Shown: positions 12,284 to 23,701, counted from the first letter of the stretch. The stretch is DNA of 64,000 nucleotides from Argyresthia goedartella (GCA_949825045.1 OX463810.1:40186201-40250200), one strand, 5' to 3'. The notes: generated by a model from the letters alone, not told the origin. Program-made: numbers and translations.

Positions 12284-13178
12284 AAGCGGTTCACAGAATA
12301 CATCTACAAATGTTACAGGAGGCTCGGAAAACATCACCCGCCGAATCAAAAACCGATTACGCAAACTTGATGTTGATAATGAATCCGAAACGGTCACCGG
12401 TTCAGCTGATATATGTGCTACACTTCAAAATACTCTACGTTCGATGTTTAGCGATTTTGAACAAAGGCAAAATTCTCGTCTAAATGAGATCGAAAGAAAA
12501 GTTTCTCTTATTACGACTCAAAATGAATCCATTAAGAAGACAAGCTGTGAAATTGAGAATTCAATATCGGATGTTTCGGCCCGCGTAGAATTAGTTCAGA
12601 ATTCAATTGTTCGCTTGGAGGAGGATCGTAAACCGCTTTCGAAGCAAATTATAACGATTGAAAGTAAGTGTGAGGAACTGGAAAAACATTGTATCAAAAC
12701 CAGCATTGAAATACGTAATGTCCCCAAGGTAAAAAATGAAACTAAATCGAACTTATACAACTATTGCAATAAGTTGTATGTCTCCCTTGGCTTAGACTTT
12801 AAATATGAGCACATCAGAGATACCTACCGTCTATATAGCAAGAAAGAGAGCGACTCCTCGTCTATAATTATGGAACTCACTAATACTTATTTCAAGGATA
12901 ATATACTAGAAGCCAGCAAGCAGTTCTACAAATCTAATTCTGTCCAGCTCACAGCCTCGCACCTAGGACTTGAAAAAAATGACAGGATTTTTATATCTGA
13001 GTGTCTAACCAGCAAGAGTAGACGTCTTTTCTACTTAGCTAAAACCCTGAAGACTGACAAAGCATTTAGCTACTGCTGGTCGGCAGGCGGTAAAGTTTAT
13101 CTAAGAAAACGTGAGGGTGGACCAGCTATACTGGTTAAAAGTGAAGACCAACTAACAAAAATGAGGAATGAACTGTGA
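12284..13178 (+). CDS. LINE A ORF1: coiled-coil RNA-binding protein with Baculo_FP-like C-terminus
   Basis: The first ATG is at 12444 (244 residues), but the frame is open and LINE-like from 12284, including a basic RRIKNRLRKL block. Residues 1-80 are heptad-like and charged, with repeated SxIxxxE spacing, as expected of a coiled-coil trimerisation segment. The middle (IEIRNVPKVKNET) resembles the RRM-like core of L1-type ORF1 proteins. The end (KTDKAFSYCWSAGGKVYLRK, then EGGPA) resembles the Baculo_FP family, known from baculovirus FP25K and from insect LINE ORF1 proteins. The product would coat LINE RNA. No internal stop is present, unlike ORF2. Confidence 0.75.
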
Positions 13179-13488
13179 CTAGCTATAGTTATTTTAGTCC
13201 TTTTATTTGTCTTTTTACTTAAATGCAATAAGACTGTTTTTGTTTATAACTCACCTTCAACAGTTCTCAAATATACATACTCATTACATACTTACACACA
13301 CAAACACAAACACACTCACGCATACACATTCACATTCATGACACTCCCGTTTCTTGATACACAACACTTACAAAGCGAAAACGAACAAATTATTATGACT
13401 TTCTCTCGGCAAACATCTAATCGACAGAAATTAATTTTTACTTATTTAAAAACCATTGTATCTAAAACCACTTCTGCACTATTTATAA
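13179..13488 (+). other. LINE A inter-ORF spacer
   Basis: About 310 bp between ORF1 and ORF2, AT-rich with CA-rich runs (acacacaaacacaaacacac near 13297). No open frame of note. Confidence 0.6.
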
Positions 13489-16430
13489 AAATTCGCGGAC
13501 ATAAATAATCTCCTTTACAGTATTGATAGGTTTGAAATTTCGGACCCTATTTCTTGTATTGCTGAGGAAGTATTATCTTATGTTCCCCAACCCCAAAGAC
13601 AAACTAAATTACTTTGTCAAAATATTTGTAGCTTAGTTGGCAACTTTGACGGATTATTGACTCTATTATCTCGAATCAACTTAGGCTTCGATTTACTAAT
13701 TCTTACTGAATGCTGGGTTTCACCTGGATAAAAAAATATACCGGTTTTACAGGGTTATAATGAACATCTGTCTTCTGACAACTATAGTAAAAACGACGGG
13801 GTGGTTGTGTACACCAATAACTCATTGTCGTGCTCCGTTTCTGAACCAATATTTCCCGAGACTAACTGCCTGATAATCAAAATATCTACCCACACTGCTA
13901 TCATTGCAATTTACCGACCCCACTGTTTTAAACAGAACGTCACGCTCTTCTTGTCATCCCTAATACTGTCCTGGAATCGCTTGTCTCATTCCCTAATATC
14001 ATTCTTGTGGGCGACATTAATATTAATATTACTCCTGAAAGCACAGAAAATAATCATGAGGACTACCTAAATCTATTGGCTATGCATGGACTGTTACCCA
14101 CTCATACTCTCCCGACTAGGCGTTCCTCTTGCTTGGATCATCTCATACTTAAATCTAAAAAACCGAATACCACCATTGTGCTTCATTCATCTTTAACCGA
14201 TCATGACGCAGTAATTTTTTGTATAGATGGTAATCAACCTAAAAGTGCTCCTTTAACTATTTCAAAAATAGATCATGCTGGATTAGATCTTACTATGAGT
14301 ACGCTGAATTTTGACCCTATCCTAACATCGCATGACCCTAATGAAGCTGCAAGTTTATTGGTAAGTCTCCTGGCTCAGGCCCTAGTCTCTAACACAAAAT
14401 TATTAAGGCTACCCCGGCGGACTAGAACTATCAAACCTTGGATTACTATCGGACTTATGCGGTGCATGCGCAACCGTGATAATATGCACAAAAAGCTTAA
14501 GCTTACTCCAGATGATTCCGTTCTCAAAATTACTTACCGTAGATACCGCAATTATTGCAATGACATCTTAAAGAAAGTCAAACGTGAATACCTTAAAGCG
14601 CAAATTCAGGATGCTGGAGCTAATTGCAAAAAACTTTGGGATGTAATTAAAGCTAATACCAATATGGCGAAACCTAAGGATCCCGCTTCGAACTTGTTAA
14701 ACATTTCAGATTCTCCGTCTTCCTCTGTCAATAGTGTAAATGACTACTTCACCAACATAGGCAAAGCGCTGGCTGAGCAGACTCAAATTCTTAACAGTGG
14801 CGTTAGTTCCGATAATTTAAACTCGTCCAACGTCGCTCATTCCTTCGTAATATTCGACACGGATGAAACTGAAGTTGAAAATATAATCATGACCTTAAAA
14901 AACAACTGTGCCACGGGCTGGGATGGTATCCCCTCTTGGTTTCTAAGAAAATATAAAAATTTAATAATTCCATCACTCACTCATGTTTGCAGGTTGAGTC
15001 TTGCTGCCGGCGTTTTCCCAGATGTGTTTAAAAAAGCTGTTATAAAGCCCATCTTCAAGGCGGGGGATCGAGATCGTGTCACTAATTATCGACCGATTTC
15101 TATATTGCCTTCTCTATCAAAGATTTTGGAACGAATCATGAATAAAAGGTTGATTAATTATCTCGAAAGCAACAATCTGCTTGCATCCCAGCAATATGGA
15201 TTTCGGGCGAATAAATCTACCGCTGATGCCGTGTTTGATCTAACTAATTTTGTTGTCACCAATCTTGATGAAGGTAAAAAATGCCTATCTATATTTTTAG
15301 ATCTCGCAAAGGCATTTGACACGGTCTCGATTCCCCTCCTTATAGATAAATTAGAACAGTTAGGAGTTAGAGGTGAGACTCTAAATTTATTTAATAGTTA
15401 TTTATCAAACCGTAGTCAAATCGTTAAAATTGACAATGTAACGAGCGATGCCCTACCCGTTACCTATGGCGTTCCACAAGGAAGCATCCTCGGCCCATCC
15501 CTATTTCTGGCTTTTATTAATGAATTATGTTGCATCCCCCTCCGTAATGGCAAAATCGTCTCTTTCGCCGATGACACAGCACTGATATTTCAAGCAGACT
15601 CCCTACAGGAACTTTTTCATACAGCTCAAGAGGGTTTGGACATAGTTTTGCGTTGGCTCGGTAGAAATTTACTTACTATAAATAGTAGCAAAACTAATTA
15701 CATACTGTTTTCCATCCGTAATACAGAATCCCGTTGCCACAGCCTAAACTTAATAGCCCATTCTTGTCCAGCTGACTTACGTTTACAATGCTCATGTCCC
15801 TGTCTTGAAAATGTCCTAAACACAAAATATCTTGGAGTAAATATAGATCAAAATCTTAATTTCCAAACACATATTAAGTTACTTTCATCCCGAACTAGAA
15901 AATTAATATTCATATTCAAAATACTAAGACACTCGGCTGACCAAAAAATTTTGAAAATGGTATATTATGCGATGTTTCAGTCCATATTATCCTACTGCAA
16001 TATTATCTGAGGCGGCGTTCCTAAAACTACGTTAAATAAATTAGAGGTTGCTCAACGTGCAGTATTAAAAGTCTTAACTTTTCGACCCTTCTTATATCCG
16101 ACCTCTAAGCTGTATGATGAATGCAAGATCCTAACAGTACGACAACTATTTATTGCCACCACTATAACCAAAAAACATGGTCTTCTGACTTATGACCCAT
16201 CATTCTCTCAAAACAAAAGAAGATTCGATCTTGTTTGTCATCCCAGAGTTCATAAAACTTCCTTTGCAAAAAGATACTTCAATTTTCTTGGTACATACTT
16301 ATATAATAAGTGTAACCTAATAAATAAAATATATCCTATGAACAATTACCAATGTAAGAATGCAGTAGTTAATTGGTTGCTAACTTTAAATTATCAAGAG
16401 ACCGAAAAACTTCTTGAAGTTATTGCCTAG
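13489..16430 (+). pseudogene. LINE A ORF2: endonuclease and reverse transcriptase (two stops, one frameshift)
   Basis: The frame opens at 13489 after a stop. Endonuclease motifs: CQNICS, LLILTECWV, GDININI and LTDHDAV. Reverse transcriptase motifs: NYRPISILPSLSKILERI, LDLAKAFDTV, GVPQGSILGP and FADD at 15564-15575, a phenylalanine in place of the usual tyrosine. A SCPADLRLQCSCPC block follows. Lesions: TAA at 13729-13731 after CWVSPG, a frameshift near 13958-13985, and TGA at 16008-16010 where copy 1 has tryptophan (SWGG). Translation after the last stop runs to TAG at 16428-16430. Copy 1 is about equally complete and has one stop, so neither is intact. Confidence 0.9.
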
Positions 16431-16508
16431 CTTAGACTTGCACTCCCTATAATTCTTCGCGCTCTCACCCTTACACAAACACACGCACACATACACTTAC
16501 ACACACTG

Positions 16509-16551
<43 letters not shown>
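16509..16551 (+). repeat. (CA)n microsatellite
   Basis: A run of CA dinucleotides inside the CA-rich LINE A 3' UTR. Confidence 0.95.
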
Positions 16552-16555
<4 letters not shown>

Positions 16556-16586
16556 CTCACAATCACTCATTGTGAGTTAGTGTGGT

Positions 16587-16780
16587 GGGGGCAAATGTTT
16601 GTTTGATGAGGACGAATGTTTGTACCCTAGTCATGGTTGTTTATCTATCTAAGTATAATATTTCTCTATATAAGTATATATATCGTTGTCTAGTACCCAA
16701 GATACAGGGAATCCTAGTTTGGGGCTAGATCAATGTGTGTAAAAGGTGTCCAAGGTATTATTATTATTATTATTATTATT
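16587..16780 (+). mobile_element. SINE S1 without its head, nested in LINE A 3' UTR
   Basis: It begins ggtgggggcaaatgtttg, just after the B-box region of S1, and continues through tgtcgtctagtacccaagat and ggctagatcaatgtgtgtaa to an (ATT)n tail ending near 16780. The CA-rich UTR resumes at cacaaacacacgcaac, so the SINE is inserted in the LINE. Confidence 0.75.
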
Positions 16781-17132
16781 ATTCACAAACACACGCAACA
16801 TTCATTTTGTTATTTTTATTCTACAAAAAGCTTCATTATTCGTAGTTTTTATTTTATAATTCATCCGAATTTTGTTTTTTCTTTTCTTTTTAGTATCAGT
16901 TTTCCTTTCAAAGCCAACGTTTTCACCATACTTACACACTATAATAAATTACTAACCATAATTTGTGTAAATGGAGGCCTGGAGTCCTAAAATACAGGGT
17001 ATCCTAGTTTAGGCTCCAGCTTTTACAAATATTAATAATCCATTAGTTATATTTTAGCGAATAAGTACCAAAATTTTGTAAAAATATTTGTAAAGGGAAT
17101 AAACGATTTACTTACTTACTTACTTACTTACA

Positions 17133-17262
17133 TACTAAGTTTCAACTGTGTAGTCCTAATAGTTTCTGCATAAAGTTGCTGTGACATACGGACGGACGAA
17201 CGGACGACAGACTTGACGAAACTATTAGGGTTTCTTGTTTCTCTACGGAACCCTAAAAAAGG
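17133..17262 (+). repeat. Degraded (GACG)n-type repeat end
   Basis: The stretch has agtttctgcataaagttg, then gacatacggacggacgaacg and tacggaaccctaaaaa, the 3' end of the repeat seen intact at 20338 and 57490. Confidence 0.6.
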
Positions 17263-17788
17263 ACTCTTATAGAATCAAGTTGAAATTAATAGATATCAAT
17301 TTCTCAAGCCGTGGTCCCTGAAAGTTCATAATTTCTTTATTGCAAACAAATGATATAAAAAAACTACTAGGTCAACGCAATCAAAAGATACGGCTGTTTA
17401 TGCCGCATTTTTTATTTATTTGCTTGGCCGCAGTTTGTAGCGCTGTACAAACTGAAGCGCTAATTAATTATCTAGACAAATCCGAAATTCCTGTTCTCAT
17501 GACGAATTGCAGCAATAACGTTTCTCAACAGCTCTATACACAATTACACATGTATGAAGTAAATATCTTGATGCATTCCAGTACAACAAATGGCTAAGTT
17601 TCGCCAATTTTGCGCTTAGTTTCAAATGTGCTACATTTCGTCCGAGATTTTTTTTCGTCACAATAGAATCTACTGTATGACGCGGCCGGATAGGAAAAGA
17701 GCAGATTTTTTGAAGTCAATAGTATTCTTTGAAGATATTTGATAACTCCATTTATATTTTGATGGAGTCAAAGTTATTTTTTTTATAT
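17263..17788. other. Gene-free stretch
   Basis: One 85-codon plus-strand frame at 17340-17597 begins with a non-ATG codon and a plausible hydrophobic stretch (HFLFICLAAVCSAV), but it has no homology I recognise. Nothing else was seen. Confidence 0.4.
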
Positions 17789-18029
17789 ACCTTGGACACT
17801 ATTTACACACATTGATCTAGCCCCAACCTAGGATTCCCTGTATCTTGGGTACTAGACAACGATACACATACTTATATAGATAAATACTATACTTAGATAG
17901 ATAAACAACCATGACTAGGGTACAAACATCCGTTCTCATCAAACAAATATTTGCCCCCACCGGGATTCGAACCCGGGACCCTTGGCTTCGTAGGCAGGTT
18001 TACTGCCGACTCGGCCATACGGGTCGTCA
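17789..18029 (-). mobile_element. tRNA-headed SINE, family S1, near full length
   Basis: On the minus strand the head starts gacgacccgtatggccgagt, with a B box gggttcgaatcccgg near 17965. The body passes through a tatctatctaagtata block and ends around gatctagcccc and tgtccaagg near 17789. The satellite array starts 29 bp beyond the 5' end. Confidence 0.85.
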
Positions 18030-18057
18030 ATAGAGAATTCAGAGAATAGTGTTGACG

Positions 18058-19772
18058 CACCTTCGTAGAAGTGCGCCGATTTGTAAGATGCAGATGTATG
18101 ATGGTCTACTTCTACGTAGAAGTGCGCCGATGTGAAGATGCAGATGTATGATGGTCTACTTCTACGTAGAAGTGCGCCGATTTGTAAGATGCAGATGTAT
18201 GATGGTCTACTTCTACGTAGAAGTGCGCCGATTTGAAGATGCAGATGTATGATGGTCTACTTCTACGTAGAAGTGCGCCGATTTGTAAGATGCAGATGTA
18301 TGATGGTCTACTTCTACGTAGAAGTGCGCCGATTTGTAAGATGCAGATGTATGATGGTCTACTTCTACGTAGAAGTGCGCCGATTTGTAAGATGCAGATG
18401 TATGATGGTCTACTTCTACGTAGAAGTGCGCCGATTTGTAAGATGCAGATGTATGATGGTCTACTTCTACGTAGAAGTGCGCCGATTTGTAAGATGCAGA
18501 TGTATGATGGTCTACTTCTACGTAGAAGTGCGCCGATGTGAAGATGCAGATGTATGATGGTCTACTTCTACGTAGAAGTGCGCCGATTTGAAGATGCAGA
18601 TGTATGATGGTCTACTTCTACGTAGAAGTGCGCCGATTTGAAGATGCAGATGTATGATGGTCTACTTCTACGTAGAAGTGCGCCGATGTGAAGATGCAGA
18701 TGTATGATGGTCTACTTCTACGTAGAAGTGCGCCGATTTGAAGATGCAGATGTATGATGGTCTACTTCTACGTAGAAGTGCGCCGATTTGAAGATGCAGA
18801 TGTATGATGGTCTACTTCTACGTAGAAGTGCGCCGATTTGAAGATGCAGATGTATGATGGTCTACTTCTACGTAGAAGTGCGCCGATTTGAAGATGCAGA
18901 TGTATGATGGTCTACTTCTACGTAGAAGTGCGCCGATTTGAAGATGCAGATGTATGATGGTCTACTTCTACGTAGAAGTGCGCCTATGTGAAGATGCAGA
19001 TGTATGATGGTCTACTTCTACGTAGAAGTGCGCCGATTTGAAGATGCAGATGTATGATGGTCTACTTCTACGTAGAAGTGCGCCGATGTGAAGATGCAGA
19101 TGTATGATGGTCTACTTCTACGTAGAAGTGCGCCGATTTGAAGATGCAGATGTATGATGGTCTACTTCTACGTAGAAGTGCGCCGATTTGAAGATGCAGA
19201 TGTATGATGGTCTACTTCTACGTAGAAGTGCGCCGATGTGAAGATGCAGATGTATGATGGTCTACTTCTACGTAGAAGTGCGCCGATTTGAAGATGCAGA
19301 TGTATGATGGTCTACTTCTACGTAGAAGTGCGCCGATTTGAAGATGCAGATGTATGATGGTCTACTTCTACGTAGAAGTGCGCCGATTTGAAGATGCAGA
19401 TGTATGATGGTCTACTTCTACGTAGAAGTGCGCCGATTTGAAGATGCAGATGTATGATGGTCTACTTCTACGTAGAAGTGCGCCGATTTGAAGATGCAGA
19501 TGTATGATGGTCTACTTCTACGTAGAAGTGCGCCGATGTGAAGATGCAGATGTATGATGGTCTACTTCTACGTAGAAGTGCGCCGATTTGAAGATGCAGA
19601 TGTATGATGGTCTACTTCTACGTAGAAGTGCGCCGATGTGAAGATGCAGATGTATGATGGTCTACTTCTACGTAGAAGTGCGCCGATTTGAAGATGCAGA
19701 TGTATGATGGTCTACTTCTACGTAGAAGTGCGCCGATTTGAAGATGCAGATGTATGATGGTCTACTTCTACG
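18058..19772 (+). repeat. 50/51-bp satellite array with 11-mer higher-order repeat
   Basis: About 34 monomers. The basic 50-bp unit starts aagatgcagatgtatgatgg and ends gtgcgccgatttg. Each carries the perfect 16-bp palindrome acttctacgtagaagt. The left third (to about 18520) is mainly a 51-bp variant with an extra t (gatttgt). That makes 17 codons per unit, so long frames there are an artefact. From 18531 the 50-bp units carry a T or G variant (gatttg or gatgtg) in the order GTTGTTTTTGT, repeated exactly: a 550-bp higher-order unit present 2.3 times. One extra change (cgcctatgtg) is at 18981-18990. The array stops at 19772 mid-monomer. Confidence 0.97.
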
Positions 19773-19984
19773 GGTGTAATAGAAAAGTGCATTTAAAGGC
19801 CTTTAAAGAACATAGTTCTTAACAACATTTACTAAGAAACCGATTTGATCAGACGAACTTTATTGTTCACTTCTCCATAGAACTCTGTCGGTCGCTCGAT
19901 CCAAAATATAGTTGCCCTGATTGAACCGGTGAAAGTTGTTCAGAATGACGTCTTTACATAAAATATAAACATTTATGTACAGGC

Positions 19985-20166
19985 ACATACACGGCTTCTG
20001 GCCCCACGCTAGGATACCCTGTGTCGTGGTAACCAGAAACAGTGACATCACACACATATAAACATCCAAGACCTGGGGATAATTTTTTCATCCTCAGCCG
20101 GGGATTGAACCCGGGACCTCTCTCATGGTAGGCAGAGCCACAACCGCAAAGCCACAGAGGTCGTCA
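19985..20166 (-). mobile_element. tRNA-headed SINE, family S2
   Basis: On the minus strand the head gacgacctctgtggctttgc is followed by gtcccgggttcaatccccgg (B box). The body ends near acagggtatcctagcgtggg and ccagaagccgtgtatgtgcc. It has a different head and body from S1 but shares the acaggg.atcctag..tgggg block near the tail. Confidence 0.75.
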
Positions 20167-20337
20167 AGGATAATGCTGAGCCGGTCCTTATTAACACCAT
20201 CTCTATGTATAATCGTTGAATGTTTATTTTCTGTGCGTGCATGGGATTCTGAATGATAAATTCTTATTTCAATTTCAATTAATAAATTAAAACTACTCTT
20301 CAGGCCATCATCATAAAAAAGCTAGAAAAAGAGTAAG

Positions 20338-20758
20338 AAAAAAACCGGTCAAGTGCGAGTCTAAATCGCGCACGAAGGGTTCCGTACCACCGTTCAATGG
20401 AAGCGATGGTGTGGAGTGAATAGTTTGGATTTTACACAGCAAAATATTGTTTACAAAGTTATTGGTGCGGTTACTTTCACACTCCATGTACGTAACCAGG
20501 TGCATCCATAAGTTTGTATGTGGTATTGAAAGAATTGTTGTATGGGAGCCCCCTTAAATATTTCTTTTATCCTGTTTTTTAGTATTTGTTGTTATAGCGG
20601 CAACATAAATACATAATCTGTGAAAATTTCAACTCTCTAGCTAGCTAGGTTCTTGAGATACAGCCTGGTGACAGACGGACGGACGGACGGACGGACGGAC
20701 AGCGGAGTCTTAGTAATAGGGTCCCGTTTGGAACCCTTCGGGTACGGAACCCTAAAAA
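20338..20758 (+). mobile_element. Lepidopteran interspersed repeat with internal (GACG)n, copy 1
   Basis: It runs from aaaaccggtcaagtgcgag to gggtacggaaccctaaaaa. Near the ends agggttccgtacc (about 20378) is inverted as ggtacggaaccct (20741). A cagacggacggacggacgga microsatellite lies inside. It has no coding capacity. The copy at 57490-57899 differs by only a handful of bases and one 9-bp indel. This class of repeat is extremely common in Lepidoptera. Confidence 0.85.
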
Positions 20759-21063
20759 TGCACCCATTACTTTTCTCTTAGAACGTGGAAAATATTTCTA
20801 ATTATTCAATAAACTGCAAAAGTTGCGAGACAGACTGACAGACCGTTCAAGAGTCCATATTTTCTATTTCTTTTTGTCACAATTAACTGTTACTTAATAT
20901 AGAAAACCGCACCGAGACAGAAAAAAAATTGGAAAACAATAAAAAAATATTCGTGGCTGGCTTGTAATCGATTACGTGAATCGTGATCATTTGTCTACGC
21001 TAAATTTGAATTGTTGTAATTGCGCAAAATTTACGCTGCCTCTTGTGAAAACAGAGTTGTGTT

Positions 21064-21183
21064 ACTCTACCAACCCAACTAGACACTGTCAGGCATCTTC
21101 CGTCTCATGTTACACATATGAAACAAGGCGTGTATGACATGAGACGGAAGAATGACAGACGTCTAGTTGGCTTGGTAGAATAG
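21064..21183. repeat. Imperfect 50-bp inverted repeat (hairpin)
   Basis: The left arm has ctagacactgtcaggcatct and ccgtctcatgttacac; the right arm has gtgtatgacatgagacggaa and gacagacgtctagttggc. The loop is about 15 bp. It could be a small foldback element. Confidence 0.75.
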
Positions 21184-21639
21184 TACAAAAAGGGTCCCAT
21201 AACTTACCCTTTCACTTTTGCAATATGTTAGGATTGCTCATTTTAATATTAAAAAAAATACTATTGTAGTAGTACGTAAATGTTTTAGTTTCCGGGACAT
21301 TGACTTAAACATTGATATTCACACCCTTTCTGCAGGCGTCTTTCAAAACTAAGATGAAGTAAACTATTTAAAAATTAGTTTGGAGTTGAAATGTTTGGTT
21401 ACCGCATAAGAGCTGTCGGATTTAAAGTTCAGTTTAGTTAGTTTATTTATTAATTACTATAAGAGACAGTCTCACTCATTCCTCTTTCAAAAACCGGGTA
21501 TAACAACACTTCCTCTTTATTTCGTAATAGTAGGTGTGTATATTGTTATTAGATGTTAACTATAGGTATTTTTGGTTCTGTATATTATAAATATTAAATT
21601 TACTTTTATGATTCATTTTCCTATCGTGCCTTGCTTTGT

Positions 21640-21760
21640 TGGAAGAGATCCCTGTTTAGAGATATACTCGCCTTTGCACATAGAGGGTAACTGTTTAGAG
21701 ATATACTCGCCTTTGCACATAGAGGGTAACTTTTTTAATATCTGTGAACAATAAAGACAT
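21640..21760 (+). mobile_element. LINE C-type 3' tail with a 39-bp tandem duplication
   Basis: It carries the ggaagagatccctgtttag / ctcgcctttgcacat module and aataaagac. The 39-bp block beginning ctgtttagagatatactcgc at 21652 is repeated at 21691. No coding part of the LINE is present. Confidence 0.65.
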
Positions 21761-21894
21761 TAATTATGAATACTTTCGGTGAAGGATAAATACTATTTAG
21801 GTAGAGACAATGACCGTTTAGTTAAAACCGTCAAATAAAAGCAATGTATGTGCCTGTAGAAAGAAAAAATAAAAAATATGGCTGGTATTTAATC

Positions 21895-22147
21895 GTACAT
21901 CAAAAATACTGATATGCACAGCAACAAAGGATCAACAAAAACACTTTTTATGTTTTAAATATTTTATGTGTACTTAAGCTTATGTTTTAAGTATTTTTTG
22001 TTGTTTTTACATGTTCAATCTAACACGAAGGATAAAGGGGGCTTCGCTTCGCTCACCCCCTTTACCCTTCACCTAAGCTAACGCAGCATTTTGCCCTGAT
22101 ATTTGCTGTGCAAATCAGTACTTTTGATGTGCAGTTTAATATTTCCC
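21895..22147 (+). mobile_element. MITE family M2, copy 2
   Basis: The ends are gtacatcaaaaatactgata and atcagtacttttgatgtgc. The interior has a ggataaagggggcttcgctt block and cttcacctaagc. It is the inverse-orientation homologue of 10361-10604. Confidence 0.75.
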
Positions 22148-23304
22148 AAAAATGTGCTTAAACTTGCCCATGATTGTGCCTCTGCCATCCCGTATGCGAA
22201 AAGGTGTGACGCTATGTTACAGTGGCCGCATTGCATATTCTTATTCGATATTTGGTCTACATTAATATTGATTACAAGACCAGCATTATTGCGCGATTGT
22301 ATTTGCTCCAATCATTTAGGTATTTCTAAACATAGCACTAAATGTTTCTTATATCGCAAAAGTATGTGGAGTAATAATAAATAATTAGCCAAGTCCCAAT
22401 ACACAACATAGCGCAAGTGAACGTGCAGCCTTGAGATCGAACTGAGCCTACACAATGGAATAGGATCTGGGACGGATAGCAGGATATACAGGAATTGGGT
22501 TAGTGTGATTGATAAATCATTTAATATCTACCTCGTTCGTTGGTGTTGCCGGTACGGTGCGCATGCGCGTGCGACTGTCATTTCTCTCAAAATACCAATA
22601 ACATTTCAAATTCATAAAATTTGTTAACCTAACCTAGTGTTTCTAAAAATATTTAAATATAGACTTTGAAACACAATATATACGCGCAATTGAGAACTCG
22701 TCTCAAATCGGCTATAATTTTCATAAACCATTTTAGCATTATCTATCCGTCAAATTTTAAAATACAATCATTATTTACCACTTACATTCGCCATTGACAA
22801 AAGAATAAACATTACTTAGCTCATAGACAATCTCTTATCAACAAATTAAACGTATCAATCATGGCTGCTGTGTAGTCTACTTTAATCCAGCGCAAGCCAT
22901 TTTTCAAATGCCAAGGTGTTTTTAGAACACTATTACGGATTAATACCGGACTGGTCACAATGTGTAATTGGCTATTTATATTTATATATAGTTGCCAAAA
23001 GCCAACCAGATTTTTAAGACCTTTGAGCAGGTAAAAAGCCATAGGGTGTGTTCAAGTTAATTTAACATACAGAGACCAATATGTGTTGGTGCCATGGTAA
23101 ATACTTAAAATGTGCCACAAACTTACAAATAACTAATCGAAAGTTTGCACAGTCTCTTTGGTACAGCACGACTAATTCTAGAAGTCATTTTGAGTCAGAA
23201 ATTGGATATTCTATGAATTTACATACAGGGATATGCAATATTTTACATATAAGATATTAGATTAGATATTATTTAAAATTTACATATACAAAATATTAAA
23301 ATTA
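22148..23304. other. Mostly unassigned DNA with a small SINE fragment
   Basis: At 22170-22215 the run gtgcctctgccatcccgtat then gtgtgacgctat is an S3b SINE fragment in plus orientation. A 73-codon minus frame at 22821-23042 has no recognised motif. A small GC-rich spot (gcgcatgcgcgtgcg) lies near 22560. Confidence 0.45.
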
Positions 23305-23580
23305 ACATAGCGTCACGCATTTCCCCTTTCGGGGTGGCAGGGGCACAATTGTGCCCACTTTGATCCAGTTATTCAAAACTTTGCGTGACAGGGGGCTAGC
23401 CCATCGCCGCAGCTAATAATGGAGTAATGCCGAGTAATGAAGGTTTCCTCACGATGTTTTCCATCACCGTTAGGACATCCGTGTAATGTACTTAAGATAA
23501 ATTAATTATCTCATAGGTACATGGTCAGGAATCGAACCTGCATCTCCTGTGTGAGAAGCAAGCGTAAAAAAACCCATTAA
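23305..23580 (-). mobile_element. tRNA-headed SINE, family S3b
   Basis: On the minus strand the head reads cgcttgcttctcacacagga, then a B-box-like aggttcgattcctgacca. The body passes through gaggaaaccttcattactcg, gggctagccccctgtcacgc and a final gaaatgcgtgacgctatg. Fragments of this family recur at 11085, 22170, 39505 and 45318. Confidence 0.75.
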
Positions 23581-23671
23581 TAGAGATACAAAATTTAGGT
23601 ACCCAGAGTAATATTAATAAAAATTATCTGAAATTAGTATTATGCAATTTGACTGACAAATTGTCAATTTT

Positions 23672-23701
23672 ACGAAAATGAGTGAGACTCTAGTCTCACT
23701 C
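23672..23701. repeat. 30-bp palindrome
   Basis: The arms aaatgagtgagac and gtctcactcattt (13 bp, perfect) surround tcta. Function unknown. Confidence 0.8.

Larger units (their letters stand above)
12284..17132 (+). mobile_element. LINE family A, copy 2, nearly full length
   Basis: A 4.85-kb plus-strand element with ORF1, a broken ORF2 and a CA-rich 3' UTR ending aataaacgatttacttactt with a (TTAC)n tail to about 17132. A SINE is nested in the UTR. The 5' boundary is uncertain: the ORF1 frame is open from about 12284 with no ATG before 12444, so the element may be slightly 5'-truncated. Confidence 0.85.

Noticed and set aside
17956..18029. tRNA gene (also at 8605, 20092, 23519, 43775, 58845, 63910)
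   Set aside because: A and B boxes are present, but the acceptor stem cannot be closed and each is followed by a SINE body shared between copies.
18058..19772. CRISPR-like array or a 17-residue repeat protein
   Set aside because: Units are contiguous with no spacers, and the open frames exist only where monomers are 51 bp. It is a eukaryotic satellite.
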